DNA from: Hypsibius dujardini
Taxonomy: Eukaryota; Tardigrada; Eutardigrada; Parachela; Hypsibiidae
DNA length: 24,356 nt
Reading direction: 5' to 3'
NCBI GenBank assembly: GCA_001579985.1
Contig: LRSR01012637.1
Span: 1 to 24,356, forward strand
Under the pieces are notes generated by a model, which saw nothing but the letters and a program-made list of their open reading frames with translations, was not told the origin of the DNA and did no database searches. Both the position numbers and the translations under genes were made by a program. Of this stretch, positions 1 to 9,905 are shown in pieces. Position 1 is the stretch's first letter. The number at the start of each line of letters is the position of its first letter.

Positions 1-515
1 GAAATCGGGCGAAATACTCTAGAGCTTGTGTGAAAAAACCTTGTAACGGCTGAGTGTCTGGAACAAAATATTATTTATTTTTAATTTATCTGCAAAATAT
101 CATTTAAATCATCAAATATCATCAAAACATAAAGTTATGTTTTGTTTGCCTCGCTCTTTAAGTGCTCGTCTCAAATGCACGGCCAAATTATTGTTGATGC
201 ATTTTTGTTTTTGCTTTGGTTGAAAATATTCTGCTGCCTAAATTAAATTAATATTTCTGAGAACTTGATCAACACAATTGTCCAAATGTTTTACATTTGC
301 ATAGTTTTTTCTGATTTTATCTTCATTATGGTATTCTTATAAGGGAAAGTTTATTAAAATTAAGAATTCAAAAATATGCGGAAGCATTTCTCTACTGAGA
401 CACAATAATTGATTCGACAATATAGAGAACATGCTAAATGCCAAGCATGAAAAAGCTCAGTTCTGAAAAAGAATTCTTTTCAACTCGTCATTAAACAAAA
501 TTGTCGCCCGATTTC
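1..515. repeat. Possible MITE with 12-bp terminal inverted repeats, upstream of first visible sarcalumenin exon
   Basis: The first 12 bases (GAAATCGGGCGA) are repeated as a perfect reverse complement at 504-515. The interior is AT-rich with no coding potential that I can see. Because position 1 is the window edge, the left terminus may extend further and no target-site duplication can be tested. It lies in what should be the intron ahead of the first visible exon of the sarcalumenin gene. The 12-bp match could be chance, but its exact placement supports a non-autonomous element. Confidence 0.4.
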
Positions 516-622
516 AATAGTAACAGATTTGATTATTTCACATGTCTGTTTCGTGCTCTTTAACACTCCTTCCTTTTTTTTCCCCTCCCTTCTTTTTCCT
601 GTCTTCTTCTTTCTCTCTCTAG

Positions 623-3502
623 TCGGACGCCTGAGAAAGGGTCATCAACATGATCATGACGAAAATGTCCTTACAGAATTCAAGTGGAACACCCCGCCGG
701 AAGAATGGGAAGCCGAAGGCCTCGTCGCGGCTGAGAAGCCCGCTGCTGAGGTCGAGGAGCCCGAAGCCCCCGCGCCGCCACCCTCCAAAGGAAAAGACAC
801 AAAAAAGGCAGCAGCTCACGCCAAGAAGGATGCCGATGATGATGATGAAGATGATGACGATGACGAACCTGCACCGCCGCCATCAAAGGGAAAGGACAAG
901 AAGAAGGAAGTCGAAGCTAAGAAGGATGAGGATGACGATGAGAAGGCTGAAGACGAGGGTAGTGATACCAAAGTCGAGGACGCAAAGGACGAGGACGAAG
1001 GTGACCAGGAGGGCAGTGAGGCCGGCAGTGGCGGGGATGAGGATGCGGGATGCGGAACTGACCGGCCCTACTGCGTGGCGGACCTGCTGCATCTGAATGA
1101 GGACGACCACGAAGCCCGGAGACGGAAGGACATTCTGATTAACGAGGCGTTGGGCCGGTTGAATCAGATTGTCAACAATCAGATCCATCCGCTCGAGAAG
1201 ATGTACAAGTATGAGCATTTGGCCATGAGCACCTTCGGAGGTAATGTACTGTATACTTATAATGGTGGAGAGGATATTTTTGGATGAACGGTTTGGGAAA
1301 ACTTTAACACTCATGACCCCTGGCCTTACAGAACCTGAGATCTTTGCCAAACCGTTGGTCTTGGTGATGGAACCATACAAACGCGGGAAGTCATCGCTCT
1401 TGCCGTTGCTGCTTGGAGACACTGAAATCGAAGAAGGTAAACCGTCATGTGTCCTTGTCTTGAACTATCATCCACAGTTGAACCGAAACGTGAGATAAAA
1501 AAGTGGGATACTTGCGACATTGATCTGTTTCCAGACAAATATAAATATAAAAAGTATTTTAATTTCCGGCTTAATTTAGTCACGTGATAAAAACATGCAT
1601 GCATGGAGAGAAAACTAATTAAAAAACGAAAACCGTTTTGACAAAGGATAACCCTACCATTGCGTCTTGACTGACGCAGATTTGATAACAAATTGAAGCA
1701 GCGAAAAGTTGCACCGGAAAATTGCCTCGCTTTTGTGCGATCATATTCTCAGCAGTTAAAGATTTCTCAATGAATTATTTTAGCACATAAAAAATGTTCA
1801 AATTGAATCATAACGAGCTAGAAAGTGTAACAGTAATGTTATATTTTCATTATTATTCTGTCTGCTTGTCTGTATGTTTGTCATTCACTCTTATTTTGTT
1901 GCGGACTGAGGGTTTAGAGGAATCCTTGTTTACGACTGCCTTTATTGAGGAAAACTAAAGGCTTAAACTGATCAAGTTGCATGCTGGCATACCAATTTAG
2001 TTTTTTCTGTGTTTTATTGCCTTGTCTAGGCGACGAGATTGAAAATACCGACTTCGTCATCTACTCCCACGCCTCGAAACCCCGCACCCTCGAGGGCATC
2101 CAAGTCCTCCGAAATGAGACTTTCGAGTCACTTCAACGCTTCGGCAAATCCCTGGCCAGTCACTTGAAAGCCATCGAACTGCCTCACCCTCTGCTAGAAC
2201 GTGTGACCCTCGTCGAGACGCCGGACGTTCTGGAGAACAGCAAACTCGATCGCGAGTTCCCGGTCGCCAAAGTCCACCAATGGTTTGTGGCTCGTGCCGA
2301 CGCCATTATTCTCATCGTCGAGCCGGACCGCGTGGACGTGGGTGAGGCCGATATTATTTGCATAACGGATTTGATTTTAAATAAAGCATAAAATAGTTTT
2401 ATTCACCGAGTAGTTAATTTAAAATTGCGTCTTTAAAGTAATATTTTTATAAAAATAACACAATATTTAAAGTAAAATGTGCACAAAATAAAAATGTTCT
2501 CGACTAGTATTTTAGTAGTCATCATTACGTAATCGAAATTAAAACTATAATTTATATATATTTTATTGACCCTAGGTGAAACCCTGGAAGCTGTTTTCAA
2601 GGAGCTGAAAGATCAGGAAGACCTGCTGCTGGTGCTGATTGAAGCGGGCTATAAAACGAGCATCGATGACAGTGTGAAGGCTCTTCGTAAGATGGCCTGG
2701 AGTTTCGCTCCCCACTTCGATGTGAACGAGGCGCCGCATATGTACATTACCAGCTTCGAGAAGCCCTTAGATGGAGAGTGTTCGGAGCTGTATGGCAGAC
2801 AGGAACGGCAGTTTTTGGTGGACCTACACAAAATCCTGGATCATCGTTTCAAGAACCGATTGACCACGGTGTATGAACGGGCAGTGGATGTGCGCAACCA
2901 TGCGTTCTTGGTGGATAAGTTTTTGGACACGTTCATTCAGAAGAAGTCCTTCTTTGGAAGTAATAACAAGGCCCTGGAAAATGTAAGTTAAGAGTTATTT
3001 GAGACTGGAAAGTAGACAGAGAGACAGACAAAAAAACAGGCAGCGCGAGAAATGACTTATTTACGCTTTCCAGGATATTGCAAATTTCCCCTCCAAATTT
3101 GGAATCTACGAAGCGGTCCTCCGTCGCACCAATGCCAGTGCCGACGATCTGCCCGATCCGGAGGAGTACAAGGCGTTCTTCAAGACCAATAATCTCCAGA
3201 GTTTCAAAAGCCTGGCCTCGGGATGCTCCTTTATGGGTGGCTGCCCCTCGGTATGAAACAAAACTTTCATTAAGAAAATACAGTATTGTCCAGGAGCTCC
3301 GATGCCTACACCGCCACATGTGCAGTACAACATTCCATGTTATAATTTGCAGGACAAAATCACCAATGCAATTCTGTACGACCTGCCGGAGTTGCTGGAG
3401 AAGTTCACGTCCCGTTTGCCGTTGTGCGTGTCCGACGTCTCTGAATGCACCCTGGAGGACAAGAAATTCGTTCCCGCGCAAAAGAAGAAAAAGGCTCACT
3501 AG
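623..3502 (+). CDS. SRL: Sarcalumenin-like protein (EHD/dynamin-related GTPase-fold), 5' partial
   Basis: Six exons join in frame: 623-1240, 1332-1436, 2030-2341, 2576-2982, 3074-3250, 3353-3502 (stop TAG 3500-3502). They give 589 residues, with the first exon entered in phase 1 after the acceptor at 621-622; the signal-peptide exon must lie upstream of the window. Residues about 1-150 are Asp/Glu/Lys-rich with two PPPSKGKD repeats, as expected for the calcium-binding region. An EHD-type GTPase fold follows, then a C-terminal part with CSFMGGC at 532-538, a near match to the sarcalumenin signature as I remember it. Known role: vertebrate sarcalumenin is a luminal sarcoplasmic reticulum glycoprotein that buffers calcium and stabilises the SERCA pump. 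Oddity: the nucleotide motifs are degraded. G1 reads EPYKRGKSS (220-228, first Gly replaced), G3 reads ETPD (304-307) and the NKAD position reads IEAG (367-370). Family assignment is secure; GTP binding is doubtful. Confidence 0.92.
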
Positions 3503-4173
3503 ATATGATTGCTTCTCAGTTCAGCGCGCGCCCCTTCCCCCGCGTACTGGTCTCCGATATTTTTTTGTCGGCAATAACGTCTCAGTTTACAGTCTTTTCG
3601 ATTGGCCAAATTCTACGCCTTAATTCATTGTCCCTAATTCGTACTTTTGTGTTCGTAATTTAATTCTATTTTTTAGAGTCAACGTTGATCATTTACCGGT
3701 ACCGAGTCCTACGTAATTACAAAAAGATGTGTGTGTTAAACTTACGTACGTTAGACAGCACCCCCCCCCCCATGACTAATTTGGTTGGTATCAACATCCG
3801 CTTTGAATTTTTTGTAGCTGCCCCGGATGACCCGGATTATCTCATCTACGATCCTCTGAGAAATTGTTTTGGAGACATTTCAAAGTTGAGAAAACGCTGG
3901 AAGGTTCCATTTTCGTTGTTTTTCGTTGTATAAATGATGATTTATTGAAATGCATTAAATATTATTATCAATAATATTGAATTAGCTAATAAACCTTTTT
4001 TAAATTTTTTTAATTCCCCCTCGGAAAATCGATCCAGAGGATAGGGCGAGAGTGACCGTAACAGCTCTCGTCGGCATTGCAATTTGGCCCCTAATAAAAT
4101 CCCGCGAAGATGTTTCGTCTCATTAAGTGATAATATTGTAATTGTTGGTCTTATGACTTACCATTCATAGTCA
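3503..4173 (+). other. Sarcalumenin 3' UTR and spacer
   Basis: No gene seen. An 11-base or longer run of C occurs near 3762-3773 and may be an assembly-fragile homopolymer. The open frame at about 3685-3933 has no recognisable protein character and no splice context. AT-rich sequence with ATTAAA/AATAAA-like hexamers near 3950-3993 probably marks the 3' end of the sarcalumenin transcript. Confidence 0.5.
3988..3993 (+). terminator. Candidate polyadenylation signal AATAAA for sarcalumenin
   Basis: AATAAA followed by a T-rich stretch (CCTTTTTTAAATTTTTTT), about 490 bp after the stop codon. ATTAAA near 3953 is an alternative. Assignment rests on motif and position only. Confidence 0.4.
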
Positions 4174-4495
4174 TGCGGAGCGAGCGAAGCGAGCGAAGCA
4201 TTTCTTATTCAGCTCTGCTGGTGGCCGGTTTGATGTCCGGCCTCGCCCACGCGTACGCATGGGCACGTGTACGGTCCGCGTGGGCGAGGACGACGCGCTG
4301 TGTGTATGACGTCACGCAGCGCTGCATTCAGCTCTGCTGGTGGCCGGTTTGATGTCCGGCCTCGCCCACGCGTACGCATGCCCACGTGTACGGTCCGCCC
4401 ACGCCGTGTGGGTGGGCGACGCGCTGTCCGTGTGTCTGACGTGACGTCCTTGCCCATTGCCCATTGCCCCAATTATCAATACGCGAGCTCCGCAT
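4174..4495. mobile_element. GC-rich element with 9-bp terminal inverted repeats and 119-bp internal tandem duplication
   Basis: ATGCGGAGC near 4174 is mirrored by GCTCCGCAT near 4486-4494. Between them the base composition is sharply GC-rich against AT-rich flanks. Inside, a segment beginning TCAGCTCTGCTGGTGGCCGG at 4209 is repeated from 4328, giving a period of 119 bp; the first 50 or so bases of the two copies are nearly identical and then diverge. Just inside the left end is a GCGAGCGAA direct repeat. There is no transposase, so this would be a non-autonomous MITE-like element. The open frames here on both strands are by-products of the GC-rich repeat. Confidence 0.6.
4209..4446. repeat. 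Two-copy tandem repeat, 119-bp period, GC-rich
   Basis: Copy 1 starts at 4209 and copy 2 at 4328. Both carry the same stretch from TCAGCTCTGC through the CACGCGTACGCATG block, then a CACGTGTACGGTCCG block and a GACGCGCTG block. Small differences in the second half show the duplication is not brand new. Confidence 0.75.
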
Positions 4496-4920
4496 TTCTT
4501 AGTGTATAATATACACTTGCTAGTTAATTAACAGACATGAGGATTTTTATTGTGACAGCTGAGCTGCAGTGATTTTATTCTTTATACTGGAGAAATTGCA
4601 GACTGTACCAGGTATTATACGGTATGTAGAGGATGAATGACACACACACGCACGAATTACGACAAACACACCATCGATGAGTAATGTGGAGGACAAGGCA
4701 TGTCAAAGGAAATTTCGCATGTGGACCAGATGACCTCTGCGATAGCAGAAATGACGGCAGCCAAGTTGCTCATCGCAAAACTATCTAAACAGCTACCGGG
4801 TTGTGCCATCCACATTTCACGTTCATCTTTCAGCCCATTCAGCATAGCCCGAGTAACTGTTGAAAATATATTCCTTTTTTTTACAATAATATAATTCGAC
4901 TTACGCATACCTAAAGCGAT

Positions 4921-6489
4921 ATGAATTCGCGGGCGTGTTGTACTCTGTGCACCTGCTGCTACATGATCGGATATTACCAACTCGTAAGTCCCAATATTTT
5001 CATTAATCAACTCAATTTGTTTACATAAATACATGACCTAAATGCACTAGGCTCCATTTGGGCTTGGCACGTACCTTTTAAAGTGAATTATAGAATAAAC
5101 AAAAATATTAAGAAAATGTGTGCCAGCTTGTTGTCTGTTTTTGACATCATCATTATCCTACGTATTTCTTATTTTAGGTCCTGGTACTCGTTAATGTCTT
5201 GCTGTACTTCTATATTAATCCTCCCGGCACCGAGTTCGGTTTGTTTGTGTTGGGTCTGCAGACACTGCGGTTCCTCTTCGCCGTCGGCTTTCTTTGCGGA
5301 GTAAATCAGGTTTGCCCAATAAAAAAAAAGCAATAAGATTGAAAGCACTCAAATAGGCAAAAGTCGTAATTAATTATATGGCTGCAGGAGAAGAAACGGT
5401 TGCTGATTTCCTGGGGAATTTTCGCCACACTTCTGGTCATGCTAAAGGTTGTCCTAACAGGCCTCTCAATAATTCTCTTGTGGTCCCCTTTCTCGGACCT
5501 ATTGTCAATGCTGTTCATCATCATTGACGTAAGTCAGAGCGACATTTCGCTTATTTGGTCAGACCCATCTTTGCGCAGAAAGCTTCAAGCTTTGTGACTT
5601 TTCTCAGAGGCTTGTTTAGTGCTCCTTACAAGTCGAAACCAGGACGCCGATCATAGTAGGGCCAGGGGCGGGCGGAGGGGCAAAATGATTTTTTTCCAAA
5701 ACTGAACCCAAAATTTGGCATATTTGTTTTGATAATTTCGAATGTTGTGGAGCTTCAAGGTCCCACAGAGATTTCATTTTTTTTCAAAAACATTAATTTT
5801 TCGATCAAATTTGAGGTTCGTTGGGGTCCAGTGTAAGTTCTTCATTATTAACTGCAAATGGGAGTTCAAAAACTTTCAATGGTCCAAATTTAATTAAAAA
5901 CTAAAGAGTTAAACAATTTTAAAATCCTGGAGGCCCTTGGAAATCAGACCTCCGCCCTTCCACAATTTTGAGTTCAATTTATAAAAAAATGCTGTTTACC
6001 ACTTTGCCCACCCCGACCCTATCATTAGGGGTCTTAGTTCCGACTTGTAAAGACCCTAAGCAAGCTCCTGGTATTTCTCATATCTTCCTGCAAAACTTTT
6101 AATAATTACCCTTTCCCGTTCTGAGGGAGAGGGGCAGACCGTCTGTGTTTCTTTTTTCAAATTTTAAATAGACTTTTTTGTTTTTGCAAGTGCAGATTTT
6201 TTGTCTGGTAACGGTCCACAGCTACTACCGGCAGCTCAAGAAGAAGCATCACCAACGTGACATCAACTACCGGATGCATTTTTTCATCCCAGTGGCGGAG
6301 AATCCGTGCGAGCCGATTCAAACAGTTTCCGGCAAAACTGTTGACGGCGCCCTGCCATCATCAAGCCCACCTCCCGGTTACAAGGAATTGTTTGAAACAA
6401 TGCCGCCTTTCCTGTTCCACGATAGCTGCGCTGTCGTTTCCGTGCCGGAAAATGCTAATGTAGATGGAGGCGGTGTTAGCCATATATAG
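4921..6489 (+). CDS. Four-transmembrane protein with PPxY tail (isoform ending in exon 4a)
   Basis: Four exons join in phase 0: 4921-4983, 5178-5309, 5388-5528 and 6196-6489 (stop TAG), giving 209 aa. The start ATG at 4921 has an in-frame TAA at 4912 just upstream and a canonical donor (CTC|GTAAGT) at 4984. The N-terminus is Cys-rich (ACCTLCTCC, residues 5-13). Hydrophobic spans lie at about 15-34, 41-62, 70-96 and 100-120, followed by a basic segment (RQLKKKHH) and a cytosolic tail with PPPGY at 170-174, a WW-domain (PPxY) ligand motif. This layout recalls small arthropod four-TM families such as DUF4728, but I cannot assign it firmly. The exon-2 donor is ambiguous: 5301 or 5310, both in frame and 9 nt apart. 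A foldback element fills intron 3. See the alternative last exon at 7490-7735. Confidence 0.8.
5607..6073. repeat. Foldback/MITE element in intron 3 of the four-TM gene
   Basis: The left arm (about 5607-5685, containing TTACAAGTCGAA and TAGGGCCAGGGG) is mirrored by the right arm (about 5995-6073, containing TTCCGACTTGTAA and CCCCGACCCTATC). Termini GGCTTGTTTAG and CTAAGCAAGCTC also pair. Weaker complementarity continues inward (TTGAACTCAAAAT-type segments). No coding capacity seen. The element accounts for most of the 667-bp intron, much longer than the neighbouring introns. Confidence 0.7.
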
Positions 6490-6846
6490 TTTGCATGCAC
6501 TGGGCATTGTTCGAAGTGGCCTTTCAAGTGTGGCATGTTCCATGACCTGAAAAAGGGAGACGGATCTACAGCACAGCAAAAAACCTAGCGAAATATCGCC
6601 TAGCGAGTGGAACAGCAAACGGGGAGAAACGCTCTTTAGAATATTTGAGACAGCGAATCAGTAATGAAATCCAGAAAAATGCGTCTTGTATAGTGGACAC
6701 TCATTCTCATCCATGTGGGCTGAATGAAATATTTTCTGCTTTAAAGGTCAAGAGTTAGCTTGACTTTTTGTTGCTTTTTTACGCTTTTTACCTCTCACTA
6801 TTGTGCGCATACGCTCTGACACAACAGCTATTAAATGAACGCAGCT
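6490..6846 (+). other. Sequence following exon 4a: 3' UTR or intron
   Basis: No gene seen. No clear AATAAA follows the stop of exon 4a; ATTAAA near 6830 is the only hexamer noticed. If exon 4b at 7490 is used instead, this stretch is intronic. Confidence 0.4.
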
Positions 6847-7030
6847 AAAAAAAACGAATCGATTGGCGTCAGTGTAATATTTTTATGAGAGCAATTTGCA
6901 AAGGGCGGAGCTTTGCGTACTTTTTTTCAGGCTTTACAGACTAGGAATTTGAGCACCGTTTTAGAAGATTGACCCATATACAGTACGTAGCTCTGCCCGC
7001 TGAGCGCTGCCCGTCGATTCGAAATTGAAT
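6847..7030. repeat. Short foldback element, family member 1
   Basis: GAATCGATTGGCGTCAG near the left end pairs imperfectly with CCCGTCGATTCG at the right. An inner pair, GGGCGGAGCTTTGCGTAC (about 6903-6920) and GTACGTAGCTCTGCCCGC (about 6983-7000), is clearer. The same arrangement (an ATCGATTGGC-type end plus an inner GGGGGAGC-type pair) recurs at 11516-11700 and inside 20700-20900. Non-coding. Confidence 0.55.
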
Positions 7031-7489
7031 CAAGGATGGGGAGAAGGTCGCCGAGCTCCACCCTTTTCAGTACCTAATTATGTTGTCGGATCTTTTTCGG
7101 ACGGTAAACCTATGTGACTGGGCAGGGTCCTACAACATGGAAAGACCAAAACATGGCGCCAATGCAACCGGTCAGGTCCTCTACCTAATTAATATAAGCA
7201 GCTTTGTATACAGTGCCTGAAATCGAGAATTTGAACGGTGGGATTAAAAAGAATTGCGTCGGCTAGGTCAACCATTAGGTCAAGTGATGTCATATGTCGG
7301 GGGGAGGAGGGGTTAATGTCGTAGCACTTGTAATATCAATGCATGTGCGTGAGTAAAAAGCTAGAATTTACAAATTACAGCAAGCCGGTGTCGAGTCCGC
7401 TGATTAAAATCACAGTTACTTTACCCATTTACCCAACCCGCGAGCTTGTTATTCCGGAGTCGGATTGAAACAAAATTATTCATGCACAG

Positions 7490-7735
7490 GTAATATGTCT
7501 GGTAACTGTTGGAGAGTATCTCTTCCAGCTGTGGAGGCAGTGTGAAGCCGACAATGGCTGCGCTCCACCGCCGACCTATACCGATGTGATGCAAACCATT
7601 TCTGGGGATTGTCCTGAAGAAGCAGTTTTGTATGAAGCTGTCGATTCACTTCCACATTATAGCCAAGTGCTTTGGGGAGAGATGCGTCCGCTGGATATTC
7701 AGTACCCTGTGCCTGATCATAGTGCAGTATCTTGA
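7490..7735 (+). CDS. Alternative terminal exon (4b) of the four-TM gene
   Basis: After an acceptor (ATGCACAG at 7482-7489) a phase-0 frame runs 81 codons to TGA at 7733-7735. Its start, VICLVTVGEYLFQL, matches the start of exon 4a, IFCLVTVHSYYRQL, and its tail carries PPPTY where exon 4a carries PPPGY. It has no initiating ATG of its own and no recognisable upstream exon between 6490 and 7489. The simplest reading is a duplicated last exon joined alternatively to exon 3 (donor 5529), giving a 193-aa isoform with the same membrane part but a more acidic, Cys-containing tail. It could instead be the remnant of a partially duplicated gene. The long minus-strand frame across this stretch is its shadow. 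Confidence 0.72.
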   Translation, partial: VICLVTVGEYLFQLWRQCEADNGCAPPPTYTDVMQTISGDCPEEAVLYEAVDSLPHYSQVLWGEMRPLDIQYPVPDHSAVS

Positions 7736-9272
7736 CGTCACCCTTCTCAATCAATATATTTACCTCTCTGAACAGTTGGGGATTATCAGTTGAAATCAAT
7801 TGAAATGTTTTTATTACGAGTGCAGCTTTCGTCATGCATAGTAAATGACACAAATAACATTTCTTTGATCTTATTATATATAATAAGTATCAAATTGTGC
7901 GATGTGTCAAACGCATGGTCGGTATTTGTGATCGCAAAAAAGAGTGAAATTAAGATCGATTGTAATGGAAGGGCATGGTGTCTTCGCGAAATTAAGGCAC
8001 ACACTGACCTTGTTTGCCTATGCACGTGCATAAGGATGGCAAAATATGTAAGTAAAACTAAAACTTTTAGTAACTAATTTCCCGGCTTCAGTTCTTTAGT
8101 TGACTAATATATTGAAACTGTGTTTTAAGTTTAGTTTAAGTGGAAAAACTAAAAACATACACAGCACTGCAACTTAGAGGATCTCGTCGCTTCCCTCCTC
8201 GGTCTGATAATGCCATGTTAGAATTTAATCCGCAATCCATCTGGTGCCATGGATGGGGTCAGTAGTCAAAGAACTTCGTTCGGGAATAATGCTTGGACAT
8301 TGACCGTTTTTCTTGATTGATCAGGTAGACCGTATAGTGCGGAAGCATTTGTGATGAGACTCGATTAACAAATTATTTTGAAAGGATATTGTCAAATGAA
8401 ATAAAATGACAGTAAAATCAAATCAAAATGAAGTCTAAAATAAAACACAATAATAATGCTGTTTAATTACTCTACCAAAGATTCGAACTATGCAGTCATT
8501 ACTTTGCAGAGTGTCAATCCGAAATACTTGCAATCACGGAGAAGATGGTGTGGTCCGGAAGTAAGTGTGATCGAGAGAGGTTGGTACCTGGTAGTTGGGA
8601 TGCAGCGTAATTTTGGAAGATGTGGCTTGCCTTGCAAGCTCAAGAGCCTCTAATTAGCATACCTCTTGAATACTCTATCGCTGCTCCCGTAACCTCGAGG
8701 AGAGATGCGGCCCTTGTGGTGTAGCTCAAGAGACAGCTGTGCTAACAACCCACGAAGGACTCGTTTGAACGGAATACAAACAATGGAAGGTTTTTGCATT
8801 TCGTTACTGGACGTGTACTCACATACAGAAGTGTGGCCCATGGGAATGCGCAGCCGTGTGAGAACGTAAAAGTTTTACTGGTGATTGCAGAGACTTTCGA
8901 GGTCGAGGTTGGGCGTGCACGGTATGATATATCATTAATTCATATTGAATTTTTCATATGAATACCTGTTTTGGAGTTTGCGACCAATCGATACAGAAAA
9001 AGAATGGTTACGCCACATACACTACTATATTAAATTTGCATCAAGAGGCTCCATATATATATCCCTTTCTCTGCGTAATTCATTAAGTCCTCGGCACGCG
9101 AGCATCATCAAGTTGGGGTACTTTGCGCGTTATGAATATTGCTACCTCACACAAAACCTTTCGAAACGTCATACCCCATCGCACAAGTTGCAGTATCAAA
9201 TCAAGGCGTCTACGTTGACCTTTTCCTTAACCGAGAAAAATCATGTGGCCTTGAAATGCGCTGGAAATTATA
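7736..9272 (+). other. Spacer between four-TM gene and receptor gene
   Basis: No gene I can support. AATAAA at 8400-8405 could end a transcript using exon 4b. A stretch near 8033-8160 (AAGGATGGCAAAA followed by AACTAAAA-type A/T sequence) resembles the reverse complement of 16690-16812, suggesting a dispersed repeat. GGAAGTAAGT near 8559 is donor-like and could close a 5' UTR exon of the receptor. The open frame at 8945-9328 runs out of the receptor's first exon in another frame and looks non-coding. Confidence 0.4.
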
Positions 9273-9872
9273 ATGGCGCACTTAATTTTTTTTCAAATTA
9301 TTTTCAGTTATTGCGCTTGGATAATTGACTCTGGTACTAGCGCTGGGACAATCAGAACAACAGTCCACGTTGTGGCCACGGTCGCGTACAGCGCGGAAAC
9401 GGTGATGCCGGCGGTCCAGCTGGCGGCTCGGGACAGCAACCGGCTGTACGGCCGGGATCTGTGGTTTAACCTCAGTATTTACGGAAGACGCGATCCGGGT
9501 GCTTACGGTACGGACCTGGAGATGACCATTGCGGACTATCTGGCGGGATTTTATTATCGCGGGAAGGACACCGCTGCTTACCCGATATTTCTTCCTACAG
9601 GTATGCAAATTAATTAAAAGCAATGAATAAGGACAATAAAAAAATGTTAGAATAAGGGAGAGAAACCTCAGAATGGTGCCGAAAATAAGCCCGGAAAACC
9701 GGATTTGTGATGGCAAAAACAAAGCTGAAATATTATAAAACGTATATAATACTCAAATAATAATAATAATAATAAAAACTGTAATTAAGTTATATAATAA
9801 TCATAGTAAGTACCCAAATGGCAATAAGTTATATGATAAAACTTATTAATTAACTTAAACAATAATCAGTTA

Positions 9873-9905
<33 letters not shown>

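Noticed and set aside
883-1422. Minus-strand 179-codon open frame
   Set aside because: Antisense to the acidic sarcalumenin exon; the hydrophobic look comes from reading Asp/Glu codons on the other strand.
3685-3933. 82-codon open frame with poly-C stretch
   Set aside because: In the 3' region of sarcalumenin, low-complexity, no acceptor or domain supporting translation.
4657-5034. Minus-strand 125-codon open frame
   Set aside because: It lies opposite exon 1 of the four-TM gene, has no domain character and no splice support.
9306-9307. Acceptor (T-rich tract then ATTTTCAG) as the true start of the first visible receptor exon
   Set aside because: Kept as an alternative: the ATG at 9273 already provides a plausible signal peptide in frame and I could not find a convincing upstream start exon.
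8945-9328. 127-codon open frame before the receptor
   Set aside because: Ends in the receptor's first exon in a different frame and has no protein-family features.
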